The notes under the pieces: generated by a model | Databases searched by the model: none | What the model saw: the letters and a program-made list of their open reading frames with translations, nothing else | What the model was told of the DNA's origin: nothing | Position numbers and translations under genes: made by a program | Origin: Isoetes taiwanensis | Taxonomy: Eukaryota; Streptophyta; Lycopodiopsida; Isoetales; Isoetaceae | Length of the DNA stretch: 64,000 nt | Direction: 5' to 3' | Assembly (NCBI GenBank): GCA_021234155.1 | Contig: JAJEKV010000001.1 | Coordinates: 38,050,826-38,114,825, forward strand | Shown here: in pieces, positions 21,829 through 33,355 of the stretch | How the letters are laid out: the number at the start of each line of letters is the position of its first letter | How positions within the stretch are numbered: position 1 is the first letter of the stretch

Positions 21829-22815
21829 GGGAAAATTTTAAAAATGCCTTGTAATTTGGGGTAATTGCCAAAATGCCCTTGTATATTCAAATATTGTTAA
21901 TTTGCCCCTACGACCGAGAATAGCTGTGGGAACAAGGCTCTTGGGTATTTCGGCATCAATTTTGCTGCATCGCCAATTCAGATCACTATTATAGCATTTT
22001 CTACACTCCATCAATGATTCGAAATCATTTTGGCACATTTTCTTGGGCGCTCAGGGACTGTAAAAAGTCGGGTCTGTTTTACATTGAACAATTATGCATG
22101 CATCTCTCTCTCTCTCTTTCTACATTTTCTTAATAATCAGGTGGACAAGGTGGACAAATTTGGCGGTAAGAAGCTTGACTACGGTGGCAAGATGGCTATG
22201 GATAGTCACCATATTTGCTCATTTTTGTGTTTTTTGAAAATCTATTGCAAAGCTTTATTGAATCATGCTACAGATCCTTAAAAGCCCGAGCTATAATGGA
22301 CATAATCGATTTTTTCTTTTGCTGGGAGTCTCATGCTAGAAGCTTTGGCTAGAGGCATGATCTACAACAAAAAATACATTTGATGTGCAACAATATTTAG
22401 TCTCTTTGTTTTGGAGCAGAACTAGTTGATCATTGGGGCAATGAAGAAAATTTTCCAGCATTTGTTGTGCTTCTTAGGAGTGGCTAGTCTAAGATGGAAA
22501 AATGACGCCATATCTACTTTGTTTAAACTGGGAGTGTGCGAACAAAACAAATCCAAAGCAATAGCCATCGGAGCTATGGCGATCCTACTAGAGCTGATGA
22601 ACGAAGAAGAAGGGAAAATGGCAGAGGATGCATGAAGGGGAAATGGTGGAGAATGATTTGGCTAGCACTTCCGTGCAGGTAGTTTGCATGCAAGGCCATA
22701 GCTCTCGGGTAAGAGAAACCAGACAGGTGTAAAATAGGGGCATTTTGACAAATATTAGAAATAAAAGGGCATTTTGACAAATAATTAAAAATAGAAGGGC
22801 ATCTTTAAAATTTTC
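21829..22815. mobile_element. Pack-MULE (Mutator-like) carrying a host gene fragment
   Basis: Inverted repeats of about 80 bp: the left begins GGGAAAATTTTAAAAATGCC and the complement of the right begins GAAAATTTTAAAGATGCCC. Both go on with repeated CAAAATGCCC blocks, and identical 11-bp repeats flank them. The interior has no transposase but holds intron-like sequence and an armadillo-repeat exon (22462-22635). Length is 987 bp. Long terminal repeats, a 9-11 bp duplication and captured genic sequence define Pack-MULEs. Confidence 0.8.
22462..22635 (+). pseudogene. Armadillo-repeat fragment captured by the Pack-MULE
   Basis: The frame reads CFLGVASLRWKNDAISTLFK, LGVCEQNKSKAIAIGAMAIL and LELMNEEEGKMAEDA, then stops. 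The W-K-N-D-A..L..L....NK..A...GA...L.ELM pattern is one armadillo repeat of the kind found in plant U-box/ARM E3 ligases, where ARM repeats bind substrate or regulators. Here only about one repeat remains, with no U-box. A short upstream stretch (22141-22200, VDKVDKFGGKKLDYGGK) may be another captured exon. It is a fragment and very unlikely to be functional alone; regulation of the donor gene by small RNA is a possibility. Confidence 0.6.
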
Positions 22816-25079
22816 TATTTTAACAATTATAGGCAGCGTATGACAAATTCCGGGGAACACTTGCAGATTACCGGCTAGAATTTAAAATTTCCGTTTGTCC
22901 AAAATTTTAACAGGAAGTGGTTCCTTTTGAAAAACGATAAATACAGGAATATTACCTGAAACCGTATTTTCCGATTTCATCTATGTATATCCAGAAATAT
23001 TTTTTATAGGTTACTAAAAGTACTATAAGTTTAATTAGGGTAGCTTAGGGTTTCGTCTCAACGAAATTTTTTTTCTCTACGAAATTCCTATCCTGCTGCC
23101 GCCGCCTCTGATCATTTTGACGCCCTCTGCTCTATTCTCCATCAATTTCGGCTGCTACTCCATTAGTTTCGGCTGTTTTTCTCCCCAAAAATGCCATCGA
23201 TCACTCTTACTTGGCTCATTTTTCAATTTCGTGGAAGAGGAAGGAAGAAGAGAAGGAAGAAAAAGGCTAGTTCTATCTGTGCTATTGAAAGAGGAGATGA
23301 AACAGAGGAGATGAAAACGAAACAGAGGTCTGATCCATTCACGAGAAAAATGCTTGGATTAAGTAAGACTTTGATATGTACTGTACTGTGCAAAAAACCC
23401 TGTTTTCAACAAAATACTTTCTGATTCGGATTTCAGATCTTTTGTAGGGTTGACACATAGAACAGGGCAAGCAGAGAAGGCGAAAGGTATATAGCAGATC
23501 CATTTTTGTAGAAGGACGAAAGAGGCAAAGGTGAATTCCATTTTCCATTTCATTCTATTTGCAAATCTGTGGTACAGGGTCTACTTCTCATTAACGAATC
23601 AGAAAAACTTTTTTCAATGAATCTGTTTATGTATATGGCTCCCATAGCTGTGGCAATGCTGCTTCCTGCTTCCCTGATCTTAGAAGGAAATGTTTTTGCC
23701 ATAGCTTTTGAAGATGCAAGTGAGAATCCATAGTTTCTCATGCAAGGACCTCCATTGAAAACTGATACGCAGCAAATGGCTGTCGGCATCTACAGGAAAG
23801 GAGGGCATCAAAGCTGCCAAACAATAAATTTTTGATCCGTGGATGTCAGAAGGATGTGCACTTTCGATTTTTTGTTGGTGCCACCCCACCTTTCAACTTT
23901 GTGTTGTACGTCTGCCATTCTGATCCTTTTATGCTTTACATTGCATTCTGCATGATGCCACTGCTCTAATATGCACGAACGGACCTAACCCATGTCCAAA
24001 GTCATTGCATGCAACTGCAGCACCATCTTCTATCCTCTTCACACCAAAAGTGACGGCAAAAGCAAGTAAAAAAGGTAAATTTGCTGCCCTCGAGGACAAA
24101 TTCATTTGTCTTGTTCTTCCAATCACTGAGATCTCTTCATTTAGTATTGTAGAATTTGAAACCCGCCTCATAAATATATGCTGCTGTGTGGTATCTTAGG
24201 GGATGACACTCTGTTGAACACAGTCTGTCCATTTGGACGGTTGGTGAAAGACTAGTCTATGTGAATTTTTTTTGTCTCTAACAGAACCCTATAAATTATT
24301 TCATCTTCTCATATCATCTTCTAACATGCAGATTGAGTTTTAGTTTCAAAAGATCTCTAGTCTTGAGTTCTGGCAATGGGGAAAGCAGCCCTCTTTCTCA
24401 TATGCATTTATTTAATGTTATCGGGTGCTTTTTGCACATTTGCAGAAGATATGTATGGCAGCGTATGCCAAACTTTTTTTTTGCTCAAGGCATGATGTAT
24501 ACTTGTGGCCCATTCCTGCATATGTTAGCCAAGGATCTAAACCCCTTGCCATTTCAAAAAGTTTCAAATTTGTGCTGGATATGAATTCTAATTCATGCAC
24601 TACCTTAAGCCACAGCCCGGACAGTAGCTAACTTGCATGGATGCAGTTACAACTGAAAATTGATGAGTCTTATCAGCTACAAGTGCCTTCTCCTAACGAT
24701 GGAAGAACAACATTATTTCTATTCTAATCTTCAGAAACCCTGTCACAGTGATTGGAATGGCAGGATTTGGCATTACAATTGTTGGTGTTGTGCTCTTTTT
24801 GTTACACTTTTTTTTTTGTTTTCTAATTCAATATTTTGCTTCTGTCTTTCAATCTGGGTACTAATTCTCTCATTCTCATGAAACAGACCTTACTGCAAGA
24901 AGCAGATCTTACTGCATGAAACTTATTTCAAAGCAACTGTTGCATATTTCTGGAAATAAATTTATATTCTTTAAGAGTTTTGGAAATGGTTGGGGTTCAA
25001 ATCCCCTTGCTCCCTAATTTTTGTAGAAGGCACTACAGTCCATAAGAAACCATTTGCAATTAGTCTACTAGCCTAAACT
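22816..25079. other. Interior of second CACTA-like element, possible gene-derived sequence
   Basis: Sequence at 23040-23330 looks like a plant 5' UTR and first exon (AGCTTAGGGTTTCGTCTC, then Pro/Ser-rich pyrimidine tracts and a Lys/Arg-rich frame). At 24005-24199 a frame reads SILFTPKVTAKASKKGKFAA. Poly-pyrimidine/AG acceptor-like sites occur. I cannot identify a donor gene or join exons. It may be a second captured gene fragment. Confidence 0.35.
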
Positions 25080-25721
25080 TGGAATGCTTCAAACAACATA
25101 ACGTTTTACTGGTTATCATTATTATTTTTGGTTATCATTATTGGTTAAGGTATTAATTTTCGTTATCATTATTGGTTAATAAATCGCACTACTGGTTATC
25201 ATTATTGGTTTACTAGTTATCATTATTAGTTTATTATTGGTTTATAGATGACCATAACAAAACCATGCATATTTGGAACAAACAAATACACCTAAGATTA
25301 ACAGTAATTCCTAACACATTGCAAACCATGTGCGTTTACCATGGCATGACTAGTGCATTTACCATGATATTTAGTCATGTCAGTTTACCACAATGATGAA
25401 CCACATTATAGAATCACATGAATAAACACCATATTAAACCACATCCACAACCTTCATGTTATACCACATGGACAAACCATACACTTAATATGGTATAATA
25501 TACCACATTCATTTATCAACATGCAAAACCACTTTGACAAACTCTACGAAGAAGCCCATCCATCTAACCATCCTAAAAAACCTCAGAAGAGAACCCATTA
25601 ATTTAGCCACATATAGTTTTTAATGATATCAACCCACAAACATGCATTGGTTTTGTAGAATGGTTTTATAGTCATAACCATGGGAAAAACCATGTAGAGT
25701 TTTAATTTTGGATGCCTTGTG
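25080..25721 (-). repeat. Right terminal repeat and subterminal AAACCA array
   Basis: Inverse of the left array: AAACCA, CATAACCA and ACCACAT recur from 25240 to 25700. At 25100-25240 a GGTTATCATTATT tandem motif recurs six or more times. It ends in GATGCCTTGTG at 25721. Confidence 0.7.
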
Positions 25722-25749
25722 TATGGGAAGATTAATTTTTATATGCTAG

Positions 25750-25961
25750 GTACATCTATTACTACATTTGCCACGAGAAATTATGCTCGTTGGTCACGCT
25801 CCATCTAGGTGGATGTTCTTTTTGGAGCGATATATGAAAGTTTTGAAAGGATTTGTGCGGCAAATGGTAAAGCCTGAAGGTTGTATTGCTGAGGGACATT
25901 TGGTACAAGAGACATTATTTTTTCTTACTAAAGCTACGGCCTCAATACATCATAATGCACC
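25750..25961 (+). pseudogene. CACTA tnp2 transposase, DUF4218 part (segment 3)
   Basis: Beginning at acceptor ATGCTAG (25749) the frame reads VHLLLHLPREIMLVGHAPSR and WMFFLERYMKVLKGFVRQMV, then KPEGCIAEGHLVQETLFF and HHNAPR. This is the DUF4218 hallmark (..RWMYPFERYMK.LK.YV.....PE.SIAE.Y..EE). The frame then runs into a (GAATA)n tract at 25962, where another insertion starts. Domain identity is clear; activity is impossible given the surrounding breaks. Confidence 0.85.
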
Positions 25962-26440
25962 TAGAATAGAATAGAATAGAATAGAATAGAATAGAATAGA
26001 ATAGAATAGAATAGAATATACATTAATGTCCCTCGTGCCCTGAGGCCCCTGGACTTGTGTAGCATGGGCGAGCTCTCTAAAAGGGCGCTACTAGCACATC
26101 ATGCTGTTATGATGTAGCCTTTTCTGAAGGCTGACTTTTTTCTATTATTACCAGCATCCCGCTTTACTTCGGCTTCGTGGCCGTGCAGTGATGCGTCGTT
26201 ATCAATTAGCTCTTAACTGAACAATTTGTATGGGGTTTATGATCCGCTTTTGTGTGGATCATATTACAAGCCCTCTTTCCTGTCTATGACCTGGGCTACA
26301 TTAGTGACGCCGATTACTATCAGGATTAAAAAACCCCGCCCCAAAGGGTTTTCGAGGAAAAACCTTAATAGTAATGGGCTCACTGATGCACAGTATTATT
26401 ATTAGATCCGTTTTCCGTCATTCTGGATTTTGGATTTTTC
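25962..26440 (-). mobile_element. LINE-C: 3' end of a (GAATA)n-tailed LINE
   Basis: The tail of about eleven GAATA units (25962-26018) is followed by a 3' UTR containing GGATTAAAAAACCCC and AAAGGGTTTTCGAGGAAAAA (about 26322-26366), the same block seen in LINE-A (about 7590-7632) and LINE-B (about 54270-54318). Orientation is minus, with the tail on the plus left side. No ORF2 coding is detectable, so this copy is severely truncated or ends near 26440; its 5' end is not defined. Confidence 0.7.
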
Positions 26441-28112
26441 CCACGCCATTATTGTTAGGCTGCAAAAACTCTAAACTAAACTGATTAGTACTGATTAGAG
26501 CTCCAATCCGGAGCTATGAATATGTAGTAATTACTGTCAACATAACATCACATGTCCAAAGGTCCGTGTTTATAAACCATCTTGAAATATTCTAACTACA
26601 CTATGTTAACACAATCCCCAACTTATGTAGTCACTGCCTAATAGTCCAGATTTATATTAGTGTAAAGCGTCTAAAGAAACTTCCTAATTTCATACATAGC
26701 ATGCATATACTATGTTGATAGAACTGATGCATTGTGCAAAGAAACCGGTCCAATTTCATAGCTTACTTACAAATGACCAATCTATATTTATACCTAATGA
26801 TGATAAGAGAATGAAAAGATCAATCATCCAGATTATGCAGATAGTGGTATCACCCTTCCCTTGTTTTGTGTGTTACTAGCTATTCAATCCAAATGAAAAA
26901 ACCTGATTAGATGAACGTCCTCATCTTCGAGTTTTTTGAAGGCCTGCAGCATAATTGATTGTGTTATTCCCTGTTTCACTTTGTTGGACATTCTGCAGTT
27001 GGCAAAACTTCTTGTAGAGTCCCAAACATGGTTTTTGATTATTCTATAGATGTCTTCGCATAATCTGCAACACATCCTCAAGTACTTGATGTAAGCGCAC
27101 TTGTAAGCTATTATTTATTAAAGCCTTTAGGCTCTCCTTCAGTCATTTTGGTGATCCGGGAACCAGTTGGAGGGTCGTGCCCTCGCTATCCTGGCCTACG
27201 GCGGGGGTTAGACTCCTCAGTCCGTAGCGTATCCCAGTCTCCTTTTTGACTACAAATACCACACTTATATACATATGCATTGTGTCTTTTCATGCTGGCT
27301 GTTATTCTATGGCGGGAGTTTATAGTGGTCCGGATTACCAGTTGGTGGATCCAGCCCTCGCTATCCTGGTGTACGGCGGAGGCTGAGCCTCTCTGTCCCG
27401 TAACTTATTCCGTCCACCTTTTACTCAAATGCATTTGCCTTGCCTATGCAGCCCCTAGCCTCTGCTGTATTCCCTAATTTGTGTCTGAATATAAACTAGA
27501 AATATTTGATCTCTTTTATAAACTTAAGAGCTAAAGAAATCTCAAAGCCAGAGAAAAGTAGAGAGAAAATTAGAGTGACTAACATGCCAGAAAATGTCTT
27601 TACTAAATGCAATGTCTTGAAATCAAAATATATGCTACCCCAAGCTAACAGAATTAGTCATTGCCTTGATTCAAAATGAAACAGAAAACTTATCTGGAAG
27701 CCGTTCGTTCGTGTGCAAAGTTTCAGAGGCCGAAGTTTCAGAGCTGAACCGTCTTTCCCAACAGGCCAATCTCTGAAAAGCTTAAACACCATTGGATGGA
27801 GTGCTCAAAGAGCTTTCCAACAACCCCAAACACACCCAAAACTGCCACCAGATACAGAAGTTATGGCCAAAAGAAAACTGCAGCCAAACCCTAGCGCCGC
27901 CAAAAGAGGGCCGGGACTGTCAGGTGGATTCCGTCGACTAAAACAGAGGAAACACCATACAAATCATACACCAACGGAAAGCTCATTCGATAAGCTTTCC
28001 AACGAGCCCAAGAACACCTGAATCTGACACCGGAATCCCCAGTTATGAGCAAAAGAGCAGGGCTGAAACCCTAGCGCCTTCCATGAGCGCCCTCCTAAGC
28101 GCCTTCCATGTT
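26441..28112. other. Unassigned insert or intron, two diverged duplications
   Basis: No coding region is supported. About 100 bp with the shared core CCCTCGCTATCCTGG, TACGGCGG and CCGT occurs twice, at 27146-27245 and 27322-27428. A second pair (about 27790-27905 and 27975-28090) shares AAGCTTTCCAAC, GTTATG.(C/G)CAAAAGA and AAACCCTAGCGCC, like retrotransposon leader repeats. The stretch lies between tnp2 segments 3 and 4 and is probably LINE-C plus other inserted material. Confidence 0.45.
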
Positions 28113-28653
28113 AAAGCTTAAAGCCAGAAGAAGAGCTAGAAGGTGAAATGTTACAAGGATTGGGTAAGGAAAGTCGAAAGCTAAGTGATGAAGAATTTTT
28201 TGCCATCAATAGGTTTGTCATTAACAATACTGAAAGCCTTAGACAATGGCATGAATTATATGAGAAGGCTCGTGATGAAATAAAAAAGGCTAGAGAAGCA
28301 TATGCACGAGGAAACAGAGTATCTCGGAAGAAGGAGATTAAGATATCCAGATCATCTAGAGGATTTACCTTCATCAATGTCAAATTGGTGGTTGGTCCAG
28401 GAGATGGACAAAGCAAAGGAGAAAGGCGAGAAGATATCCATTGATGACTTCAACATTGCTTTAGGTTGTGAGAGGAAGGTAATGTTCCTATTAAAGAAAT
28501 TTCAGTCCTATTTATATTTTAGAGATATCAATCTAATATATATGTTGTTGTAAACTACGAGCAATGCTTTCCCATTTGTATTTTATTTTCAAATTATGAC
28601 TAATGTTTCTTATTCTCGCTTGTAGATAAGATATCATTCTTCAATGTGGGCAT
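28113..28653 (+). pseudogene. CACTA tnp2 transposase, linker and start of DUF4216 (segment 4)
   Basis: The frame reads ESRKLSDEEFFAINRFVINN and TESLRQWHELYEKARDEIKK. After a one-base shift near 28330, YPDHLEDLPSSMSNWWLVQE, MDKAKEKGEKISIDDFNIAL and GCERK end at a donor (28478). A new exon after TTGCTTGTAG (about 28625) gives RYHSSMWAYG, the start of the DUF4216 domain, where the copia element is inserted. Joining across one copy of GGCAT to 33750 continues QHFRIEEVDKGRVTFDSGII. Only the shift and the insertion break it. Confidence 0.75.
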
Positions 28654-29042
28654 TGTTGGGAACATGGGTCATGGTTTAATCAAATAAAAGGCTATGGTTC
28701 ATATTAAAACAGGGTTGGAAGGTATAGTTGGTTATAATAATAAAAAAAGGTTTTGGGTAAAAAAGCATGTTTTTCGTGACTGTAACAGAGCGGAGGTGTT
28801 AACTTAGGGCAGCCGGAATTGTAAAGCGACAGGAGCCGGAAGGAGCCGGATTTGGTTGTGTTGAGCCGAAGTGCTTGGAGCAGGTCTGTTGGGCCGATTT
28901 GCCTGGGCCGGAATTGGCTCTACTGTCTGTAGCATCAGAGGAAGTTTTGCAAGCAGGTTTGCTGAGTTGATTGTAGGGAGAGGTTGAGTATTGGAATTAA
29001 AACTTGGGTTCAAATCCCAGCCTCAAGACATCACAAATAACA
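28654..29042 (+). repeat. Copia-1 5' LTR
   Basis: 389 bp, starts TG, ends CA; carries the element promoter by family knowledge. No clear TATA box is seen. Near its 3' end it contains TTGGGTTCAAATCCCAG, which looks like a tRNA T-arm. Confidence 0.95.
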
Positions 29043-29061
29043 GTGGTATCAGAGCTAAAGG

Positions 29062-32000
29062 ATGGCCACTAGATTTGGAGCATCGTTGCCGAATACTGTG
29101 GATGTCTTCAAAGGTGAAGGAGGGTTTCAAATATGGAAAGAGACAATTCAGGAGATCTTGATGTTTGAAGGGCTTTGGGATATAGTAGATCCGTCTGTAA
29201 CACCTACTGCTGAGCTGAAGGCTGCTGTAAAAACTGAAGTTGAAGCTGGTAGCAGTAAAGATGATGGTGCTGCCAAATCGGATGCTCTCAAGATACTTCA
29301 AGCCAAGGGCATCATTATGTGCAAGGTAAGTCCTGGAATTTTATTAAAAATCAGAGGGCTTAGTCCTAGGGAGATGTGGAAATATATGATAAATCAATAT
29401 GAGAGGAAGTCATCTTCACAAATAGATGTGCTAGAGTCCGAGTTAAGGAAATTGAAATATGATGGTCAAATCAGTATCAGTGATTTGTTTCAGAGATTTG
29501 ATAGTTTATGCGCAGACCTTGAGGCTGCCGGTGCAGGGTTATCCAGGGAGGCACATATAAATAATGTAGCTAAGATGTTTTCAGATATGGAGAATCTTTC
29601 TACGTTAATCAGGCAGGTAGCAAAAGACAGAGACCATGCAGAGAGAATGGCTCGTACTGAACTTGAGCAAAGGAAAGTTATGCAAGCTGAAATAGGTGAG
29701 TCCTCTGAAATACTTGTTGTTAAAAAAGGGAAGGGAAAGTTTCAAGATAGTACGGAGAATAGAGCACCCGCTGGAGCTTGCTTTAGATGTGGACAATATG
29801 GACATTTTAAGTCAAATTGTCCAAAGATTGGAAAGACGGAGGTTAGAACTGATGTAACCTGCTACAATTGTGGAGGCTATGGTCATTATTCTGCTGCTTG
29901 CTCAAGTCCTAAGAACACAAACAGGGGTAGAAGAGGAAGAGCAAGTTTTAGAGGAAGAGGCAGAAGAGGTGGAGCATCGGCCTTGAATGTGGGAGCTGAA
30001 GAAATTGGAACTCTTGATACTACAGAAGATGAAGAGGATGAGGTAATTCCAATTGCATGTTCTTCCTTTATGTCAAAAGTAGACATTGATGAAAATACCT
30101 TGATTATAGATAGTGGAGCTGAAACAACAGTCTTGAAAGCTTCAGGCTTGTTAACTGAGCAGGAGGATACGGCTAAAACTTCGCATGTGAAGTTGGGAGA
30201 TGGAAGGGAGCAAAAGGTGTTGAAAAAAGGAATTTTGCAGCTGTACAATTTGGAGGGTCGGCCAGTGACGTTAAAAAATGTTTTGTGTGTACCAGGGCTT
30301 GTAAAGAACTTAGTTTCAGTTTCTCAGTTGGTAGATTTGGATTTTGAGGTGCATTTTGATAAACATGTATGTAAAATCTTGAAGAATAATAAAGTTCATT
30401 TCTTGGCAAAGCGTGTTGGGAAATTATTTGTGTTGAATGATGCTTATTCTCCACATTTGTTTAGTGTTGTTGCAAAATCACTGGATGTTGTCAGAATGTG
30501 GCATGAAAGGCTTGGGCATGCAAGCCTAAAATATATGAAACAGTTGTATAAGCTTGGCCTGATAAAAGAAAAGGAAATACATGATGCAAAAGGGCTGTTG
30601 TGTCCAGGATGTATGTTTGGCAAACAGTCGAGACTTCCTTTTAAGAAACATGGAGCAAGAGCTAATAAGAAATTGGAACTTGTTCATTCGGATCTGTGTG
30701 GACCCCTAAACATTACTGGCAGAACAGGTAAGAGATACTTCGTGACGTTTATTGATGATCATTCTAGAATGACAAAACTGTATCTCTTAGGGAAGAAAAG
30801 TGAAACGCTACAAGCATTCAAAATGTTTGTAGCTGAATGTGAAAGGGAAACAGGAAATAAGATTGTTTGTTTAAGAAGTGATAGAGGAGGAGAGTATATG
30901 GCCAAAATATTTGAATCCTTTTGTAAACAGGCAGGGATTAAAAGACAGTTAACGTGTAGAGCAACACCACAATAAAATGGTGTTGCAGAACGTAAAAACA
31001 GGACCTTATTGAATGCTACAAGGTCGATGTTAAAACAAGCAGGCTTACCAAAATTTCTATGGGAGGAAGCTCTTAAGACTGCTGTGTTTATTCAAAACAG
31101 AATACCTTCAGTAAGTTTGTTTGGCAAAACACCTAAAAATGTGTGGGATCAAGGTCTTGTTGAAAATGTATACTTCTTACTGAAGGTATATGGATGTATG
31201 GCATATACTCATGTACCTGATGAAGACAGACAAAAATTGGATGATAAGTCCCTTATCACCTTTCTTGTAGGATATGATCTTGAAAGCAAAGGATACAGAT
31301 TATATGATCCACAAACAAGAAAGGTTATAATAAGTAGGGACGTGGTGTTTGATGAAAATATTGTATACAGAGATTTCCTGAAAGCAAATAAATGTAAATC
31401 TCCTAGTGACAAGTCTGTTGTACAGGGATCAAGAATTAAAGTTCACGATGATGACTATGATTCTGATGGTGATGGAAGTGAGTGGCATGATGATGGAGTA
31501 ACAAAGCCCGCAATTGTGAAGGCTAATGATGGTGATATAATTCCTGAAAGTGACAGAGTAACAGAACATGAAATTGTATCAGAACAAGCAGAACCAGTGC
31601 AAGCAGAAGAAGTACAACGTGATAGACCAAGGAAAAGGAGAACACATACGGAGATACTTAGAGAGGAGGCACAGTCACATGTGGATTTAAGCAGATATGG
31701 TAGATCTGACATCAGTGGAAAAAGTAGACGATTACACAGTGATGATACACCAGAAGTCATGAATATATTGAACTCTGAGTTGCCAACAGGTTGTGACTAT
31801 GCTGTAAGTGGTGATGATGCAAAATTTTGGACGCGTGCAATGATTGACGAGATGAATTCGTTTAAGGCCACAGGTACCTATGAGCTTGTCAATAAACCTC
31901 TCAATAAAAATATCGTTGGAAATAAATGGGTTTACAGAATCAAAACAGAAGTTGATGGAGAGAAGAAGTATAAAGCAAGACTTGTGGCACAAGGATTTTC

Positions 32001-33347
32001 ACAAATGAAAGGTGTGGATTATGATGAGACATTCTCCCCGTTAGTGAAACTTACAAGTATCAGATTGTTACTAGCATTAGCGAATGCTAGAGACTTAGAT
32101 GTACATCACATGGATGTAAAAACGGTTTTCTTGAATGCTGATCTTCATGAAGAAATTTATATGAAGCAAGCACCTGGCTTTGAGGAAGAATCAAATAAGG
32201 TATGGAGATTGAAAAAGGCAGTATATGGTCTAAGACAGTCTCCAAGGCAGTGGTATCAATGCATAGATAAATTTCTGAAGCAACAAAGTTTCAAGAAATT
32301 GGATACAGATGGGAATATTTATCTATACAAAAATAACAGTGGCTACTGTCTGATAGCTCTGTACGTGGATGACTGTATTATGGTATCCAATAATATGGAG
32401 TGCTTATATTGTTGTAAATAAATTCTTAAAGGGAAATTCCAGATGACAGATTTGGGTGAACTTAAGAGTTTCTTAGGAATGGAAGTCTCTAGAAACAGGA
32501 CAGCTAAGACACTTACTTTGACACAGGCAAAAAACATACGAGGAATGCTGAAAAGGTTCAAAATGGAAGGCTGTAAGGTTGTAAGCACTCCGATTGTACC
32601 AGGACAGAAATTATCTAGCAGCATGGGACCTCAAACAGAAGCAGAGTATAAAGATATGGAAGACGTGCCGTACAGAGAATTAGTGGGATGTCTTTTGTAC
32701 ATCGCTAATTGCACTAGACCTGACATATCATTTGTGGTCAATTTGCTAACGAGGTTTGGGAATAATCCTGGCAGGTGTCATTGGATGATAGCCAAGCATG
32801 TTCTACGATATTTGAAAGGTACTCAAGATCTTGGCATTCAATATAAAAATGATAATATGATTTTAAAAGCATTCGCAGATTCAGATTGGGGAGGAGATTT
32901 AGATACAAGAAGATCCACTTCGGGTTTTGCTATGTGCTTAGGTGGAAGCTTAATTTCATGGAAATGTAAGAAACAAGAATCTATTGCCTTATCAACAGCA
33001 GAAGCAGAATATGCGGCTTGCACATTAGCTGCTAAGGAGATTATCTGGCTTAGAAAATTATTACAGGAGCTAGATGTGCTACAAAGAAATCCTAAGAGCT
33101 GCAATGTGACAATATGAGTTGTATTCAGATGTGTAAGAATCCTGTTCTTCATGAAAGGACGAAACACATTGAAATGCATATGCATTTTATAAGAGATATG
33201 GTAGAAAAAAAACAAATAAACGTCCAGTATGTTACTACAGATCATCAGCTTGCAGATATTCTTACAAAGCCTTTGAGAGGAAGTAGATTCGAAGAGCTCA
33301 GATACAAACTTGGTATTGATAAAGAAGATGTTTTGATTAAATCATGA
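29062..33347 (+). pseudogene. Copia-1 gag-pol polyprotein with two nonsense codons and one frameshift
   Basis: ATG at 29062, 19 bases after the LTR. Gag (UBN2-type, GEGGFQIWKE) has two knuckles, CFRCGQYGHFKSNC and CYNCGGYGHYSAAC (about 29780-29900). Protease has DSGAETTV (30112). Integrase has a HHCC start (WHERLGHASL..CPGCMFGKQSR) and LVHSDLCGPL, VTFIDDHSRM, RSDRGGEYM. Reverse transcriptase has LYVDDCIMVS (about 32360), RNase H has FADSDWGGD (32875) and STAEAEYAA. TAA at 30973-30975 and TAA at 32419-32421 each look like CAA changed to TAA in the same frame. A shift near 33114 moves the RNase H end to another frame, closing at 33347. Confidence 0.93.
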
Positions 33348-33355
33348 GGAAGGGA

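Larger units (their letters stand above)
20092..25721. mobile_element. Second CACTA-like element, non-autonomous, in a tnp2 intron
   Basis: The ends are exact: left CACAAGGCATCCTAAAATTT and right ending GATGCCTTGTG, whose complement starts CACAAGGCATCCAAAATTAA. TAT flanks it on both sides (20089-20091 and 25722-25724), the 3-bp duplication expected for CACTA/EnSpm. Both arms are packed with subterminal motifs, TGGTTT on the left (20110-20740) and AAACCA on the right (25240-25700), in opposite orientation as in EnSpm elements. It encodes no recognisable transposase, so it would depend on another element. Without it the tnp2 intron is about 67 bp. It is 5,630 bp long and carries a Pack-MULE at 21829-22815. 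Confidence 0.85.

Noticed and set aside
29000-29042. T-arm/B-box-like TTGGGTTCAAATCCCAG as a tRNA gene or SINE
   Set aside because: It lies within the copia-1 LTR and is present in both LTR copies; no acceptor or anticodon arm.
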